A DNA stretch of 64,000 nucleotides, taken from Streptomyces sp. SLBN-31 (GTDB lineage: Bacteria; Actinomycetota; Actinomycetes; Streptomycetales; Streptomycetaceae). The position numbers and the translations under genes were made by a program. A model generated the notes under the pieces. It was not told the origin of the DNA, searched no databases, and worked only from the letters and a program-made list of their open reading frames with translations. This document shows positions 1 to 8,804 of this stretch, piece after piece (positions within the stretch are counted from its first letter, which is position 1; the number at the start of each line of letters is the position of its first letter). Location: the NCBI RefSeq assembly GCF_006715395.1, contig NZ_VFNC01000001.1, positions 434,001 through 498,000 on the forward strand, in the 5' to 3' direction.

Positions 1-2
1 AA

Positions 3-497
3 CAGTGCGGGCACACCGTCCACCTCGCCGTGTACGAGGAGGACGAGGTGCTCTACATCGACAAGGTGGAGAGCCGCTACCCGGTGCGGATGTACTCGCG
101 GATCGGCAAGCCCGTCGCCATCACCGTCGCGGCCGTCGCCAAGCTCCTCCTCGCCGACCTCCCCGAGGCCGAGCGCCGGGCCCTGGCCGACAAGCTCGAC
201 TACCCCATGTACACGTCCCGTTCCACCCCCAACCCCACCGCCTTCCTGAGGGAGTTGGAGAAGGTGCGCGAACAGGGCTGGGCCACCGACCTCGGCGGCC
301 ACGAGGAGTCCATCAACTGCGTCGCGGCCCCCGTCCGCGGCGCCGACGGCCGGGTCGTCGCCGCGATGTCGGTGTCCGCGCCGAACGTCGTCGTCACCGC
401 CGACGAACTCCTCACCCTGCTCCCGCTGGTGCGCCGCACGGCCGACGCGATCAGCGGCGAGTACTCGGGCAGAACCACTGCAAAGGACCCCGTATGA
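3..497 (+). CDS. IclR-family transcriptional regulator, C-terminal part (cut by window start)
   Basis: The reading frame is open from the first bases of the window, so this is the 3' part of a longer gene. The visible 164 residues match the effector-binding domain of IclR regulators: a GHTVHLAVYEEDEVLYIDKV stretch near the window edge, then a segment ending SRYPVRMYSRIGKPV, and a C-terminal AMSVSAPNVVVTADEL segment. The N-terminal winged helix-turn-helix lies outside the window. The stop codon overlaps the start of the RidA gene (ATGA), so the two are translationally coupled. IclR proteins usually control neighbouring catabolic genes; here the likely targets are ridA and the GntP permease. 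The ligand cannot be inferred. Confidence 0.9.
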   Translation, partial: QCGHTVHLAVYEEDEVLYIDKVESRYPVRMYSRIGKPVAITVAAVAKLLLADLPEAERRALADKLDYPMYTSRSTPNPTAFLRELEKVREQGWATDLGGHEESINCVAAPVRGADGRVVAAMSVSAPNVVVTADELLTLLPLVRRTADAISGEYSGRTTAKDPV

Positions 498-904
498 CGG
501 ACAAGACCGCCCTCACCCCCAGCACCCACACCACCCCGCCCGCCAAGTTCTCCCACGGCGTGCGCAAGGGCAACATCCTCCAGGTCGCGGGCCAGGTCGG
601 CTTCCTGCCCGCCGAGGAGGGCAAGCCGCCCACGCCCGCCGGCCCCACCCTGCGCGAGCAGACCCTGCAGACCCTCGCCAACGTCAAGGCGATCCTTCAG
701 GAGGGCGGCGCGAGCTGGGACGACGTGATGATGATCCGCGTCTACCTCACCGACGTCGACCACTTCGCCGAGATGAACGGCATCTACAACGCCTACTTCG
801 AGGAGCAGGGCCTCACCCAGCCGCCCGCCGCGCGCACGACGGTCTACGTCGGACTGCCCGCCGGCCTCCTCATCGAGATCGACGCGCTCGCCGTCCTCGG
901 CTGA
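494..904 (+). CDS. RidA family protein (reactive enamine/imine deaminase)
   Basis: A 136-residue protein of the RidA/YjgF/UK114 family, the usual length for this fold. It has the family's GNILQVAGQVGF strand, the central LANVKAIL helix and the C-terminal PAARTTVYVGLPAGLLIEIDA segment with the conserved Arg that binds the substrate carboxylate. RidA proteins hydrolyse the enamine/imine intermediates released by PLP-dependent dehydratases. The start ATG overlaps the stop of the upstream IclR gene, so both are in one operon. Co-location with an IclR regulator and a GntP-type permease suggests catabolism of an amino acid or hydroxy acid, perhaps with a dehydratase just outside the window (inference). 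Confidence 0.93.
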   Translation: MTDKTALTPSTHTTPPAKFSHGVRKGNILQVAGQVGFLPAEEGKPPTPAGPTLREQTLQTLANVKAILQEGGASWDDVMMIRVYLTDVDHFAEMNGIYNAYFEEQGLTQPPAARTTVYVGLPAGLLIEIDALAVLG

Positions 905-1011
905 CGCTCCCTCACCTCCCGCACGCCACACACGGCATGGCACCTCACGGGGTGCCGTGCCGCGATCCCCCCTGCCCGAAAGCCGTATGCACTTACCCAG
1001 AGGACCCCCGA

Positions 1012-2487
1012 ATGCCCCCTTCGCTCGCCGCGGCCACCCCCGCGACCCCGCCCCACACCGGCGGTCTGCTCCTCCTCCTCGACGGCACGGCCGGTCTTCT
1101 CACGGTCGCCGCCATCGGTATCGCCCTGCTCCTCTTCCTCATCATCAAGGTCAGACTTCAGCCGTTCGTGGCGCTGCTGGCCGTCTCCATAGCCGTCGGC
1201 CTGCTCGCCGGCCTGTCGGTCACCGAACTATTCGGCACGGTCCAGCGGTCGGACGCCGTGTCCACGATCGAGTCCGGCATGGGCGGCATCCTCGGGCACG
1301 TCGCGATCATCATCGGCCTCGGCACGATGCTCGGCGCGATCCTGGAGGTCAGCGGCGGAGCGGAGGTGCTCGCCTCCCGGCTGCTGAACCTGTTCGGCGA
1401 GCAGCGGGCCCCGCTCGCCATGGGCCTCACCGGCCTGATCTTCGGCATCCCCGTCTTCTTCGACGTCGGCATCTTCGTCCTCGCGCCGATCGTGTACGCG
1501 GCGGCCAAGCGCGGCGGCAGGTCGATCCTGCTCTACTGCCTGCCCCTGCTCGCCGGCCTGTCGATGACCCACGCCTTCCTGCCCCCGCACCCCGGCCCGG
1601 TGGCCGCGGCCGGCCTGCTCCACGTGGACCTCGGCCGGGTCATCCTCATGGGCATCGTCTGCGGCATCCCCGCCGTGCTCGCCGCGTGGGCGTACTCGGC
1701 GTGGATCGGCAACCGCGTCTTCGTGGCCGTACCGCAGGACATGGTGGAGGCGGCCGCCGAGGCCCGGCAGGCCGTGGTCGAGGAACAGCGCGCGTCGGGG
1801 GTCGAGCCCACGGAGAAGCCGGTGCCGCTCGGGACGGTGCTGGGCATCATCGGCACCCCGCTGATCCTCATCCTGGCCGCGACCTTCTCCTCGATCGCCC
1901 TCGACCCCTCCACGGGCCGCTCGGTCATCGAGTTCTTCGGCCACCCCTTCGTCGCCCTGACCATCGCCCTGCTCCTCGCCTACTACCTGCTCGGCATCCG
2001 CCGCGGCTGGTCCCGCAGGTCCCTCGAGACCGTCTCCACCGCCTCGCTCAAGCCGGTCGGCAACATCCTCCTGGTCGTCGGCGCGGGCGGGGTCTTCGGA
2101 GCGGTCCTCAAGGCCAGCGGGGTCGCCCAGGCCCTCTCCGACACCTTCAACGACGTCGGCCTGCCCGTGATCGTCCTGTCCTACCTGATCTCGGTGGTCC
2201 TGCGGGTGGCCCAGGGCTCGGCCACGGTCGCCATCGTCACGACGGCCGGCATCGTCGCCCCGCTCCTCGCCGAGGGCCACCACTCCCAGAACTTCGTCGC
2301 CCTGGTCATCATGGCCATCTCGGCGGGCTCCATCTTCGCCTCGCACGTCAACGACGGCGGCTTCTGGATGGTGGCGAAGTACTTCGGCATCAGCGAGCGG
2401 GACACCCTGAAGTCCTGGACGGTCCTGGAATCGGTGCTGTCGGTGGCGGGGTTCGCGGTGGCCGCTGCGGTCAGTGTCTTCGTGTGA
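1012..2487 (+). CDS. GntP family permease (gluconate/hydroxy-acid:H+ symporter)
   Basis: A 491-residue polytopic membrane protein with about 12-14 hydrophobic segments. It carries typical GntP features: an MGGILGHVAIIIGLGTMLGA segment, GLIFGIPVFFDVGIFVLAP, LPPHPGPVAAA, and a C-terminal ASHVNDGGFWMVAKYFG. The family imports gluconate and related sugar acids or D-serine-like compounds with protons. A longer frame opens at 937, but ATG 1012 was chosen because an AGAGGA ribosome-binding sequence sits just before it and the extra N-terminus is not membrane-like. It follows ridA by about 107 nt in the same direction and probably belongs to the same regulon. The exact substrate is unknown. Confidence 0.93.
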   Translation: MPPSLAAATPATPPHTGGLLLLLDGTAGLLTVAAIGIALLLFLIIKVRLQPFVALLAVSIAVGLLAGLSVTELFGTVQRSDAVSTIESGMGGILGHVAIIIGLGTMLGAILEVSGGAEVLASRLLNLFGEQRAPLAMGLTGLIFGIPVFFDVGIFVLAPIVYAAAKRGGRSILLYCLPLLAGLSMTHAFLPPHPGPVAAAGLLHVDLGRVILMGIVCGIPAVLAAWAYSAWIGNRVFVAVPQDMVEAAAEARQAVVEEQRASGVEPTEKPVPLGTVLGIIGTPLILILAATFSSIALDPSTGRSVIEFFGHPFVALTIALLLAYYLLGIRRGWSRRSLETVSTASLKPVGNILLVVGAGGVFGAVLKASGVAQALSDTFNDVGLPVIVLSYLISVVLRVAQGSATVAIVTTAGIVAPLLAEGHHSQNFVALVIMAISAGSIFASHVNDGGFWMVAKYFGISERDTLKSWTVLESVLSVAGFAVAAAVSVFV

Positions 2488-2514
2488 GCCGCATGTAGGC
2501 GTCTGATAACGAAG

Positions 2515-3120
2515 TTGGGGCTGGCTGTGTCCGGCACAGGATCGTCGACCATACTGCCCGCTGTGGAGCAGCGCATAGGTTCGAGCAGCCAGCCCCTGAA
2601 GGGCGAGCCCGTCACGGGTGCCGGATTCGACCCGGCCTTCATCCCCGGGCTCACCTCGCCCGCGACCGAGGAGCCGGAGGACACCGGGCCCGAGGACGCC
2701 GAGGCCGAGGCCGCGGAGACGGCGGAGGCGGAGGCCGTCGCCGGGACCGGGGCCGAGGACGCCGTCGAGGAGCCCGCGACCGACGACGACGGGGAAGAGG
2801 CCCCCGAGGGACCCGTCTTCGAGGCCTCCGACCGCCGCGCCAGAATCGTCGCCGACCACAAGGGCGTACGCCTTTCCCTCGACGACCAGCAGTGCGAGTT
2901 CCGCTGGGACGAGATCGGCGCCGTCGAGACGGAGTCGCCCCGCTTCGGCAAGCGGTTCACCATCACGGTTCACACCCCTGAGCGCCGCTGGTACCCGATC
3001 GAGATCGAGGCACCGGCCAGGTCGCGCTTCAGCGAGTGGGAGACCCAGCTCGACGCCGTCCTCGACGCCTACTTCGAGGACGGGGACGACAACGGGGCCG
3101 ACGCCGAGGACACCGACTGA
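2515..3120 (+). CDS. hypothetical protein with acidic linker and PH-like C-terminal domain
   Basis: A 201-residue protein if started at TTG 2515; in-frame GTG codons at 2527 and 2563 are alternative starts. Residues about 35-95 are almost entirely Glu/Asp/Ala and probably disordered. Residues about 100-190 look like a small beta-rich domain (RIVADHKGVRLSLDDQQCEF, then FRWDEIGAVETESP) similar in pattern to bacterial PH-like domains. No signal peptide or membrane segment is seen. It is followed by a strong hairpin and then a convergent gene. I cannot assign a function. Confidence 0.7.
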   Translation: MGLAVSGTGSSTILPAVEQRIGSSSQPLKGEPVTGAGFDPAFIPGLTSPATEEPEDTGPEDAEAEAAETAEAEAVAGTGAEDAVEEPATDDDGEEAPEGPVFEASDRRARIVADHKGVRLSLDDQQCEFRWDEIGAVETESPRFGKRFTITVHTPERRWYPIEIEAPARSRFSEWETQLDAVLDAYFEDGDDNGADAEDTD

Positions 3121-3216
3121 CGGTCGCGGGAAACCGCCCCCGGCGTGAACCGTTCCGCCCAGCTCGGCACATGCGGGGCGGACGGCTGTGGTCGGCGACA
3201 GCCGCTCCGCTCGGTC

Positions 3217-3253
3217 CGGCCGCCCGGGGGTTCGCCCGGCCCCCGGGCGGCCG
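3217..3253. terminator. GC-rich hairpin between convergent genes
   Basis: A perfect 14-bp stem (CGGCCGCCCGGGGG and its complement) with a 9-nt loop. It lies between the convergent ends of the PH-like gene and the membrane protein gene. There is no U-tract, as is common for Streptomyces terminators, and it can serve both strands. Confidence 0.6.
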
Positions 3254-3294
3254 TCACCTGACCGGCTCGGCCGACGGCCCCGCGGCCTAAGGGG

Positions 3295-4557
3295 CTACCG
3301 CCACCATTTCGCGCTCAGGGCGATCGTCCGCAGCTGCCGGACCGTCAGGGCGGGGGTGGTGCGGGTCGCGGCGTCGTGCGGGGCACCGGAGTTGAGCTCG
3401 CTGATCACGACCCTCCTGCCGTCGCTTCGCAGGGTGTCGACGGTCCACATCACCGCACCCGCGCCGCCCTTCTCACTGGGCCCCTGGTGCACGGCGACCC
3501 GCGTGCCGTCGGGCAGCTTCTCGGAGCCGGAGCCGAACAGGTCGTCGGCGACGTCCGACATGTCGTCCTGGACGTTGACCTGGACGAGGAACCTGCCCTT
3601 GCCGTCGTCGACGACGAGATAGCCGAAGCCGGTGTCGTCGCCGCTGTCCTCCGACATCGTGAACCTCCCCTTCGGCAGCAGCCCGCGGAGCGTCGGGGCG
3701 ACGGCCACGGCGCGCCGGGTGGCGCTGGGCGTGGGATCGCCTGCGGGCCGGCCGGGGTCCTCGGGCATCGCGTCGACGGCGTCCCGCCAGACGCGGGCCG
3801 CCGCGAGCCGCCTCAACTCCGATGCGGACAGCGGCGGTTCGGGCCGGGTGATCGGCGCGTCCTTCTCGGCCGCCGCGTTCCACTCGCTGATGCCGACCTG
3901 CTGGCCCTCGGGTGTGACCAGCTCGGCGCTCCACAGCTTGGTGTCCACCCGGCGGTCCGGATACTCGTACCCCTGCATGACCATCACCACCGAGCCGTCC
4001 GGCAGCCGGGTCGTGCCGCAGGCGTCGTAGTGCATGAACACCTTGCCCGGACACTCGGTGCGCTGCCGTGCCTCGTCGCTGCCCGGCCGCACCCGCCCGA
4101 GGCTCACGCCGATCGCCGCCGCGCCCTTGCCGTCGTCGTACACGGCGCTCACGTACGGCCCCGGCTCCTCGTCCGTGCCGCGGGCCTCAGCCTTGCTGAA
4201 CGTCCCCTCGGGCAGCAGCTTCTCCAGGGCGCGGATCAGCGCGTCGCCGGAGACGGGAGCGGGAGCGGGGGTGGGGGTCGCGGTGGTGGAGTGGCCGGAG
4301 GTCCCCACGGAGGCCTCGTCCCGCGGTGCCGACCCGTTGCCGCCCGGCAGCACCAGCGCCCCGCCGAGGCCGACGAGAGCCAGGGAGGCGGCCCCGCCCA
4401 CGACGGCGGCCCGCCGCCTGAGCAGCCGGCGCCGCCCGCGCACCGCCCCCGCGGCCACGAGCGCGGCCCGGTCGGCGTCGAACCCGGCGCCGGCGCGGCG
4501 CAGGTCGGCCGAGAGCTGTTCCTCGAAGGGGTCGCTGTGCTGTTCGACGTCGGGCAT
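3295..4557 (-). CDS. single-pass membrane protein with duplicated extracytoplasmic domain, next to an ECF sigma factor
   Basis: A 420-residue protein. Residues 1-50 are cytoplasmic and basic at the end (GRRRLLRRR), residues about 51-70 form one membrane segment, and the rest is predicted outside. The external part is an internal duplication: residues about 110-260 and 289-420 share LLPxGxF, DDGKG, LPDG and V(G/V)ISE(W/L)N blocks in the same order. The gene starts 35 nt after the stop of an ECF sigma gene in the same direction, the usual arrangement for a sigma factor and its membrane partner. A clear zinc anti-sigma motif (HxxxCxxC) is not visible, so an anti-sigma role is only inferred. Confidence 0.8.
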   Translation of the reverse strand: MPDVEQHSDPFEEQLSADLRRAGAGFDADRAALVAAGAVRGRRRLLRRRAAVVGGAASLALVGLGGALVLPGGNGSAPRDEASVGTSGHSTTATPTPAPAPVSGDALIRALEKLLPEGTFSKAEARGTDEEPGPYVSAVYDDGKGAAAIGVSLGRVRPGSDEARQRTECPGKVFMHYDACGTTRLPDGSVVMVMQGYEYPDRRVDTKLWSAELVTPEGQQVGISEWNAAAEKDAPITRPEPPLSASELRRLAAARVWRDAVDAMPEDPGRPAGDPTPSATRRAVAVAPTLRGLLPKGRFTMSEDSGDDTGFGYLVVDDGKGRFLVQVNVQDDMSDVADDLFGSGSEKLPDGTRVAVHQGPSEKGGAGAVMWTVDTLRSDGRRVVISELNSGAPHDAATRTTPALTVRQLRTIALSAKWWR

Positions 4558-4592
4558 GACGGACCACCGTTTCGCGAAGTGAGGTGTGACGG

Positions 4593-5102
4593 TCAGGGGC
4601 GTGCGTACTCGCCGAGCTCCTCGCCCAGCAGCCCGCGCAGCCGTCCCAGCGCACGGACACAGCGGGTGCGCACGGCGGCCGAACTGACGTGCATGGCGTC
4701 GGCGGTCTCCTCGATGGAGCGGTCCTCCCAGTAGCGCAGGACGACCACCGCCCGGTCCTTCGCGGGCAGTCGGGAGAGCGCCTCCAGCAGGGTCAGCCGC
4801 AGCGGCGTGTCCCCGGTGCCGTCGTGCGCCCGGTCGGGCAGCACGTCGGTGGCACGCTCGCTGCTGCTGCGCCGGCGCTGGTGGGCGAGGAACGTACGCG
4901 CGAGAACGGTCTGCGCGTACCCGGCGGGGTTGCCGACCCGTGACACGCGTCCCCAGCTGACGTACAGCCGGCCGAGGGTCTCCTGCACCAGGTCCTCGGC
5001 GAGATGCGTGTCACCGGCGGTGAGCAGACAGGCGGAACGGTAGAGATGCCCGGCACGCGCCGCCGCGAACTCGGCGTACTCGTCCGCGCGTGCCTGTCTC
5101 AT
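4593..5102 (-). CDS. SigE-family ECF RNA polymerase sigma factor
   Basis: A 169-residue protein with the two ECF regions. Region 2 covers about residues 10-75 (YRSACLLTAGDTHLAEDLVQ, then ETLGRLYVSW). Region 4 covers about 105-160 (LSRLPAKDRAVVVLRYWED, then the recognition helix MHVSSAAVRTRCVRALGRLR). The length and the AxxAGHLYRSACLLTAGD start fit the actinobacterial SigE-like subfamily. It directs RNA polymerase to a small regulon, often its own operon. It is transcribed just before the single-pass membrane protein gene, which probably senses the signal. The target promoters were not identified. Confidence 0.9.
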   Translation of the reverse strand: MRQARADEYAEFAAARAGHLYRSACLLTAGDTHLAEDLVQETLGRLYVSWGRVSRVGNPAGYAQTVLARTFLAHQRRRSSSERATDVLPDRAHDGTGDTPLRLTLLEALSRLPAKDRAVVVLRYWEDRSIEETADAMHVSSAAVRTRCVRALGRLRGLLGEELGEYARP

Positions 5103-5178
5103 GCCCGTTCCCCCTGTCCGTCACCGTTCTCACTTCATTGATGCGGTGGCCCCGGGGAAATGTTTCACCCTTCCTTCG

Positions 5179-6879
5179 CTACGGCAGCGCGTGCACGTGC
5201 GCGCCCACCGAGCCGGACCACGAACCACCCGCCGAGGCGTCCCAGTTCGTCGACCAGGTCATCGCCCCCCGCAGATCGGGGTACGTCTTCGACGGCTTGA
5301 AGGAACCGCAGTTGGTGCCCTTGGCCAGACAGTCCAGGGCGTTGTTCACCACGGTCGGCGACACGTAGCCGCTGCCCGCCGCGCTCGTGGAGGCCGGCAG
5401 GCCGAGGCCGACCTGGGACGGGGCGAGGCCGCCCTCCAGTTGGATGCAGGCCAGGGCGGTGAGGAAGTCCACCGACCCCTGCGAGTACACCTTGCCGTCG
5501 CAGCCCAGCATCGAACCGCTGTTGTAGTACTGCATGTTGACGACCGTCAGGATGTCCTTGATGTTCAGCGCCGTCTGGAAGTAGGAACCGGACGTCGACT
5601 GCATGTCGATGGTCTGCGGGGCCATGGTGATGACCAGGGACGAGCCCGCCTTCGCCGACAGGGCCCGCAGCGCCTGGGACATGTAGGTGGCGTTGAGGCC
5701 GTTCTCCAGGTCGATGTCGACGCCGTCGAAGCCGTAGGTCTGCATCAGCGAGTACACCGAGTTCGCGAAGTTCGTCGCGGACGTCGAGTCGCTCACCGAC
5801 ACCGTGCCGTTCTGGCCGCCGACCGAGACGATGACCTTCTTGCCGGCGGCCTGCTTGGCCTTGATGTCCGCCTTGAACTGGTCGACGGTGTAGCCGCCGA
5901 GCCCCGCCGAGTCGAGGTTGAAGGTCACCGCGCCCGGTGTCGTCGTCGCGTCCGCGAACGCCACCGCGATGATGTCGTACTGGGAGGAGACGTCGGAGAT
6001 CTTCTGGACCTTGGCCCCGTTGTTGAAGTTCTGCCAGTAGCCGGTGACCGCGTGCTTGGGCAGCGTGCCGCCGCCTCCGCCGCCCCCGCCGGAGCCGGCC
6101 GTCGTCCCGGTGACCGCCCCGGACTTCGCCGACTCACCGGCCGAGTTCGTCGCCGTGACCTGGAAGGAGTAGGAGGTGGCGGCGGCGAGGCCGGTCACGG
6201 TCGCCGACGTCCCCGTCACCGCCGTGACCTTGGTGCCGTCCATGTAGACGTTGTAGCCGGTCGCGCCGGACACGGTGTTCCAGGCCAGCGACACCGACGA
6301 GGACGTCGTACCGGAGACCGTGAGGCCGCCCGGAGCGGCCGGGACCGTCGGGCCGCCGCCGCTGCCCCCACCGCCGCCGTCGGGGCCGTAGACCGAGACG
6401 TCGTCGGCGTAGTAGGCGGCCTGCCCGTACCAGCCGTGGGTGTAGACCGTCACGGACGTCGTCGAGGACCCGGTGGTGAAGCTCGTCGACAGCTGCTTCC
6501 AGGAGGACGAGTCCGGGGTCCAGGCGGAGACGTCGGTGGTGCCGGTGCCGGTGACGCCGAGGAAGGCGTACCCGCCCTGCACCCAGGCGCTCAGGCTGTA
6601 CGTGGAGCCCGGCCGGACGGCCACCGTCTGGCTGCACTGGGCGCTGTCCTGCGCGGCCGGTGTCGCCTTCAGGGCGGCCGAGCCGCTGTGGACGGGGGAG
6701 GAGACCGTCGTCCCGCTGCTCGCGGAACAGGTCCAGTTGCCCAGACCCGACTCGAAGCCGGCGTTCTGGGCGTTGTTGACGTCCGCGGCGGACGCCTGGC
6801 CCGTGCCCAGGAAGGTGAGGGCGAGGGCGGCGGTGACGGCTCCTGACCAGAACCGTGCTGATCGTCTCTGTGGGGACAT
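5179..6879 (-). CDS. secreted GH18 chitinase with CBM and fibronectin III domains
   Basis: A 566-residue exoenzyme. It has a signal peptide (residues 1-31, ending GTGQASA), an N-terminal carbohydrate-binding beta-sandwich (about 33-165), a Gly-rich linker, one fibronectin type III domain (about 178-262), a second Gly linker, and a GH18 catalytic domain (about 272-566). The catalytic FDGVDIDLE motif fits the GH18 DxxDxDxE signature, with the last Glu as acid/base. The frame is open to 7029, but ATG 6879 was chosen because the signal peptide follows it directly. Two dre-like repeats lie just upstream. The architecture matches Streptomyces exochitinases such as ChiA (SCO5003 type), which degrade chitin outside the cell. 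Confidence 0.95.
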   Translation of the reverse strand: MSPQRRSARFWSGAVTAALALTFLGTGQASAADVNNAQNAGFESGLGNWTCSASSGTTVSSPVHSGSAALKATPAAQDSAQCSQTVAVRPGSTYSLSAWVQGGYAFLGVTGTGTTDVSAWTPDSSSWKQLSTSFTTGSSTTSVTVYTHGWYGQAAYYADDVSVYGPDGGGGGSGGGPTVPAAPGGLTVSGTTSSSVSLAWNTVSGATGYNVYMDGTKVTAVTGTSATVTGLAAATSYSFQVTATNSAGESAKSGAVTGTTAGSGGGGGGGGTLPKHAVTGYWQNFNNGAKVQKISDVSSQYDIIAVAFADATTTPGAVTFNLDSAGLGGYTVDQFKADIKAKQAAGKKVIVSVGGQNGTVSVSDSTSATNFANSVYSLMQTYGFDGVDIDLENGLNATYMSQALRALSAKAGSSLVITMAPQTIDMQSTSGSYFQTALNIKDILTVVNMQYYNSGSMLGCDGKVYSQGSVDFLTALACIQLEGGLAPSQVGLGLPASTSAAGSGYVSPTVVNNALDCLAKGTNCGSFKPSKTYPDLRGAMTWSTNWDASAGGSWSGSVGAHVHALP

Positions 6880-6888
6880 GACAATAAG

Positions 6889-6928
6889 TTGGTCCAGACC
6901 AATACGCCTGTCAAGAGGTCCAGACCAA
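6889..6928 (-). promoter_or_regulatory. pair of DasR/chitinase operator repeats
   Basis: Two copies of a near-palindromic element read on the gene strand as TTGGTCTGGACCAA (6889-6902) and TGGTCTGGACCT (6916-6927). They lie 10-49 nt upstream of the chitinase start. Streptomyces chitinase promoters are known for paired 12-bp repeats of this type, overlapping the dre site of the GntR-family regulator DasR (consensus close to ACTGGTCTAGACCAGT). The expected effect is repression that is relieved by phosphorylated aminosugars. Confidence 0.85.
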
Positions 6929-7148
6929 ATGTGGTGGTCGGGGGGCGAGGCCGGATGGGGATCGGCAAGATGCACAAGGTGCCCCGTTTTGGCGCAACTT
7001 GTGAGGCGGCAGTTCCACATCAGCTGCACAAACGCTGTTCTCCGGTCACAAGCCCGTGGTTACAGTGCTGACGTAGTCACGCAGTGAAGTCATTTCGGTG
7101 CACCGGAGTAATCCCGGTGCGCCGACGGCGCAACACGGGGAGCTGCGC

Positions 7149-8012
7149 GTGCCAACAGCCGTTGCCGTGACCAGTGCCGACATGGCGCTGCCGCCGCAGG
7201 ACGAACGGACCTTGCCCGCCGTCGTCCTGCGGGACCTGGACCGCCAGCCTCTCGACCAGGCGCTGGCGGCCGTACAGGCCCTGATCGACCAGTACGGGCA
7301 TCTCGTCGTCGTGTGCTCGAAGGCCGCCCCCGCCGGGGTGGAGCAGCGGCTGTGGACGATCCGCTCCCTGCTGGAGAGCGACCGGATCGCCCTGTTCCGG
7401 CCCGATCTGCCCCCGCTCGGACTCGCGGTCCTGGCCCGCCAGTTGCGCCAGCTCGCCTCCTGCGACCTCAGTCCGGGCGTCCTCGCCTCCGCCGGCCGCC
7501 TGCTGACCCACTACATCCACGCGGGCGCGCTGCTCGGCTCCGTCGCCCGGCTGGACCGTGTACCCGTCGGCCTGAAGTCGCACGCCAAGTCCTGGGTGCC
7601 GGGCAGTCAGTTCGCCGTACTGGCCCATCCCGAGCCGCACCTGGTCAAGCTCGGGCCCGGGGCGGCCGCCCTTCCCGGACCGGAGTTCGGCACCCGGATG
7701 CTGGTCGGCAAGGGGCAGTTGCAGTCGGACTGGGTCACCGCCACGCTGGCCAAGCAGTGGAACGCCCAGGGGCTGCGGGAGATCCCGGCGCCCGCCGAGT
7801 CCGCGACCTGGTGGGGCACGAACAGGCTGGTCGAGTTCGCCGCCTATCTGCCCGACCTCTCGGTCCTCTACCAACTGGTCACGTCCGTCCGGCAGGGCGT
7901 CTGCCACTGGTGCGGCATCGACGTGATCGGCGACCGCTGCGTGTTCTGCTCCGCCACCCCGCCACCGCCCCCGGACGGCCCCAGGCAGCTTCCCGCCGGG
8001 AGAGGCTCCTGA
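7149..8012 (+). CDS. uncharacterised tad-locus protein with C-terminal zinc-ribbon-like motif
   Basis: A 287-residue soluble protein, the first gene of the tad cluster. GTG 7149 was chosen over an in-frame start at 7098 because GGAG lies 7 nt before it. The body is rich in Leu and Ala with no clear signal peptide. The C-terminus has CHWC followed by CVFC 8 residues later, a zinc-ribbon-like pair, then a Pro-rich tail. It has no recognisable enzymatic motif. Its position 81 nt before cpaB and its strand suggest a role in pilus assembly or its regulation, but that is inference only. Confidence 0.75.
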   Translation: MPTAVAVTSADMALPPQDERTLPAVVLRDLDRQPLDQALAAVQALIDQYGHLVVVCSKAAPAGVEQRLWTIRSLLESDRIALFRPDLPPLGLAVLARQLRQLASCDLSPGVLASAGRLLTHYIHAGALLGSVARLDRVPVGLKSHAKSWVPGSQFAVLAHPEPHLVKLGPGAAALPGPEFGTRMLVGKGQLQSDWVTATLAKQWNAQGLREIPAPAESATWWGTNRLVEFAAYLPDLSVLYQLVTSVRQGVCHWCGIDVIGDRCVFCSATPPPPPDGPRQLPAGRGS

Positions 8013-8093
8013 AGCCGCGGGCCACAGCTCCGCGTACCGCTCGCACACCCCCCATCCGCTCGACCGATGTCCCCCAATGAGGTTGTACGGTTC

Positions 8094-8798
8094 ATGAACT
8101 CCCGTCAGCGCCGCGGCGTGCTCCTGCTGGTCCTGTCGATCGTCTGCGCCCTCGGCGCGTTCGTCGGCGTCCTGTCCGTCATCGGCGACGTGAAGTCCAA
8201 GGTCGGGCCCGAGGTCACGGCGTACCAGGTCAAGGCCAAGATAGATCCGTACACCCAGCTGAGCCCGGACCAGTTCGAGAAGATCTCGATGCCCAAGCGC
8301 TGGCTGTCGGACAACGCGGTCACCCATATCGGCGACATCCGGGGCAAGATCGCCGTCACCACGCTGAAGCCGGGCTCCCTGCTCCAGACCGACATGATCG
8401 TGGACCAGCCGGCTCTGCAGCCCGGGCAGCAGGAGGTCGCCATCATGATCGACGCGGCGACCGGGGTGGCGGGCAAGATCACGCCCGGTTCCACCGTCAA
8501 CGTCTACGCCACCTTCGCGGGCCAGCGCCAGGGCGACCCCGCCGAGTCCAAGATCATCGTAACGAACGCGAAGGTGCTGGACGTCGGCGCGATCAAAGCG
8601 CTCGACCCCTCGGAGGCCGGCAAGAACCAGCCCACCGACACCGTCCCCATCACCTTCGCCCTCTCCACCCTGGACGCGCAGCGCATCACCTACGCCGAGT
8701 CGTTCGCCCAGCGGGTCCGGCTCGCGCTGGTCGCACCGGGCGGCGGCACGACGGTCCCGGACAAGGACCGCACGTACGAACTCGCGAAGGACAAGTGA
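8094..8798 (+). CDS. cpaB: CpaB/RcpC-like Flp pilus assembly protein (SAF domain)
   Basis: A 234-residue protein with an N-terminal basic stretch (NSRQRRG), one membrane helix (about residues 7-30) and an extracytoplasmic SAF-like domain. Segments such as PYTQLSPDQFEKISMPKRWL and TTLKPGSLLQTDMIV are typical of the Flp pilus CpaB family. In diderms CpaB/RcpC helps the outer-membrane secretin; in a monoderm it must act at the membrane or wall. ATG 8094 was preferred to an ATG at 8067 because GAGG sits 11 nt before it. It leads directly into tadZ. Confidence 0.88.
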   Translation: MNSRQRRGVLLLVLSIVCALGAFVGVLSVIGDVKSKVGPEVTAYQVKAKIDPYTQLSPDQFEKISMPKRWLSDNAVTHIGDIRGKIAVTTLKPGSLLQTDMIVDQPALQPGQQEVAIMIDAATGVAGKITPGSTVNVYATFAGQRQGDPAESKIIVTNAKVLDVGAIKALDPSEAGKNQPTDTVPITFALSTLDAQRITYAESFAQRVRLALVAPGGGTTVPDKDRTYELAKDK

Positions 8799-8804
8799 GC
8801 CCGC

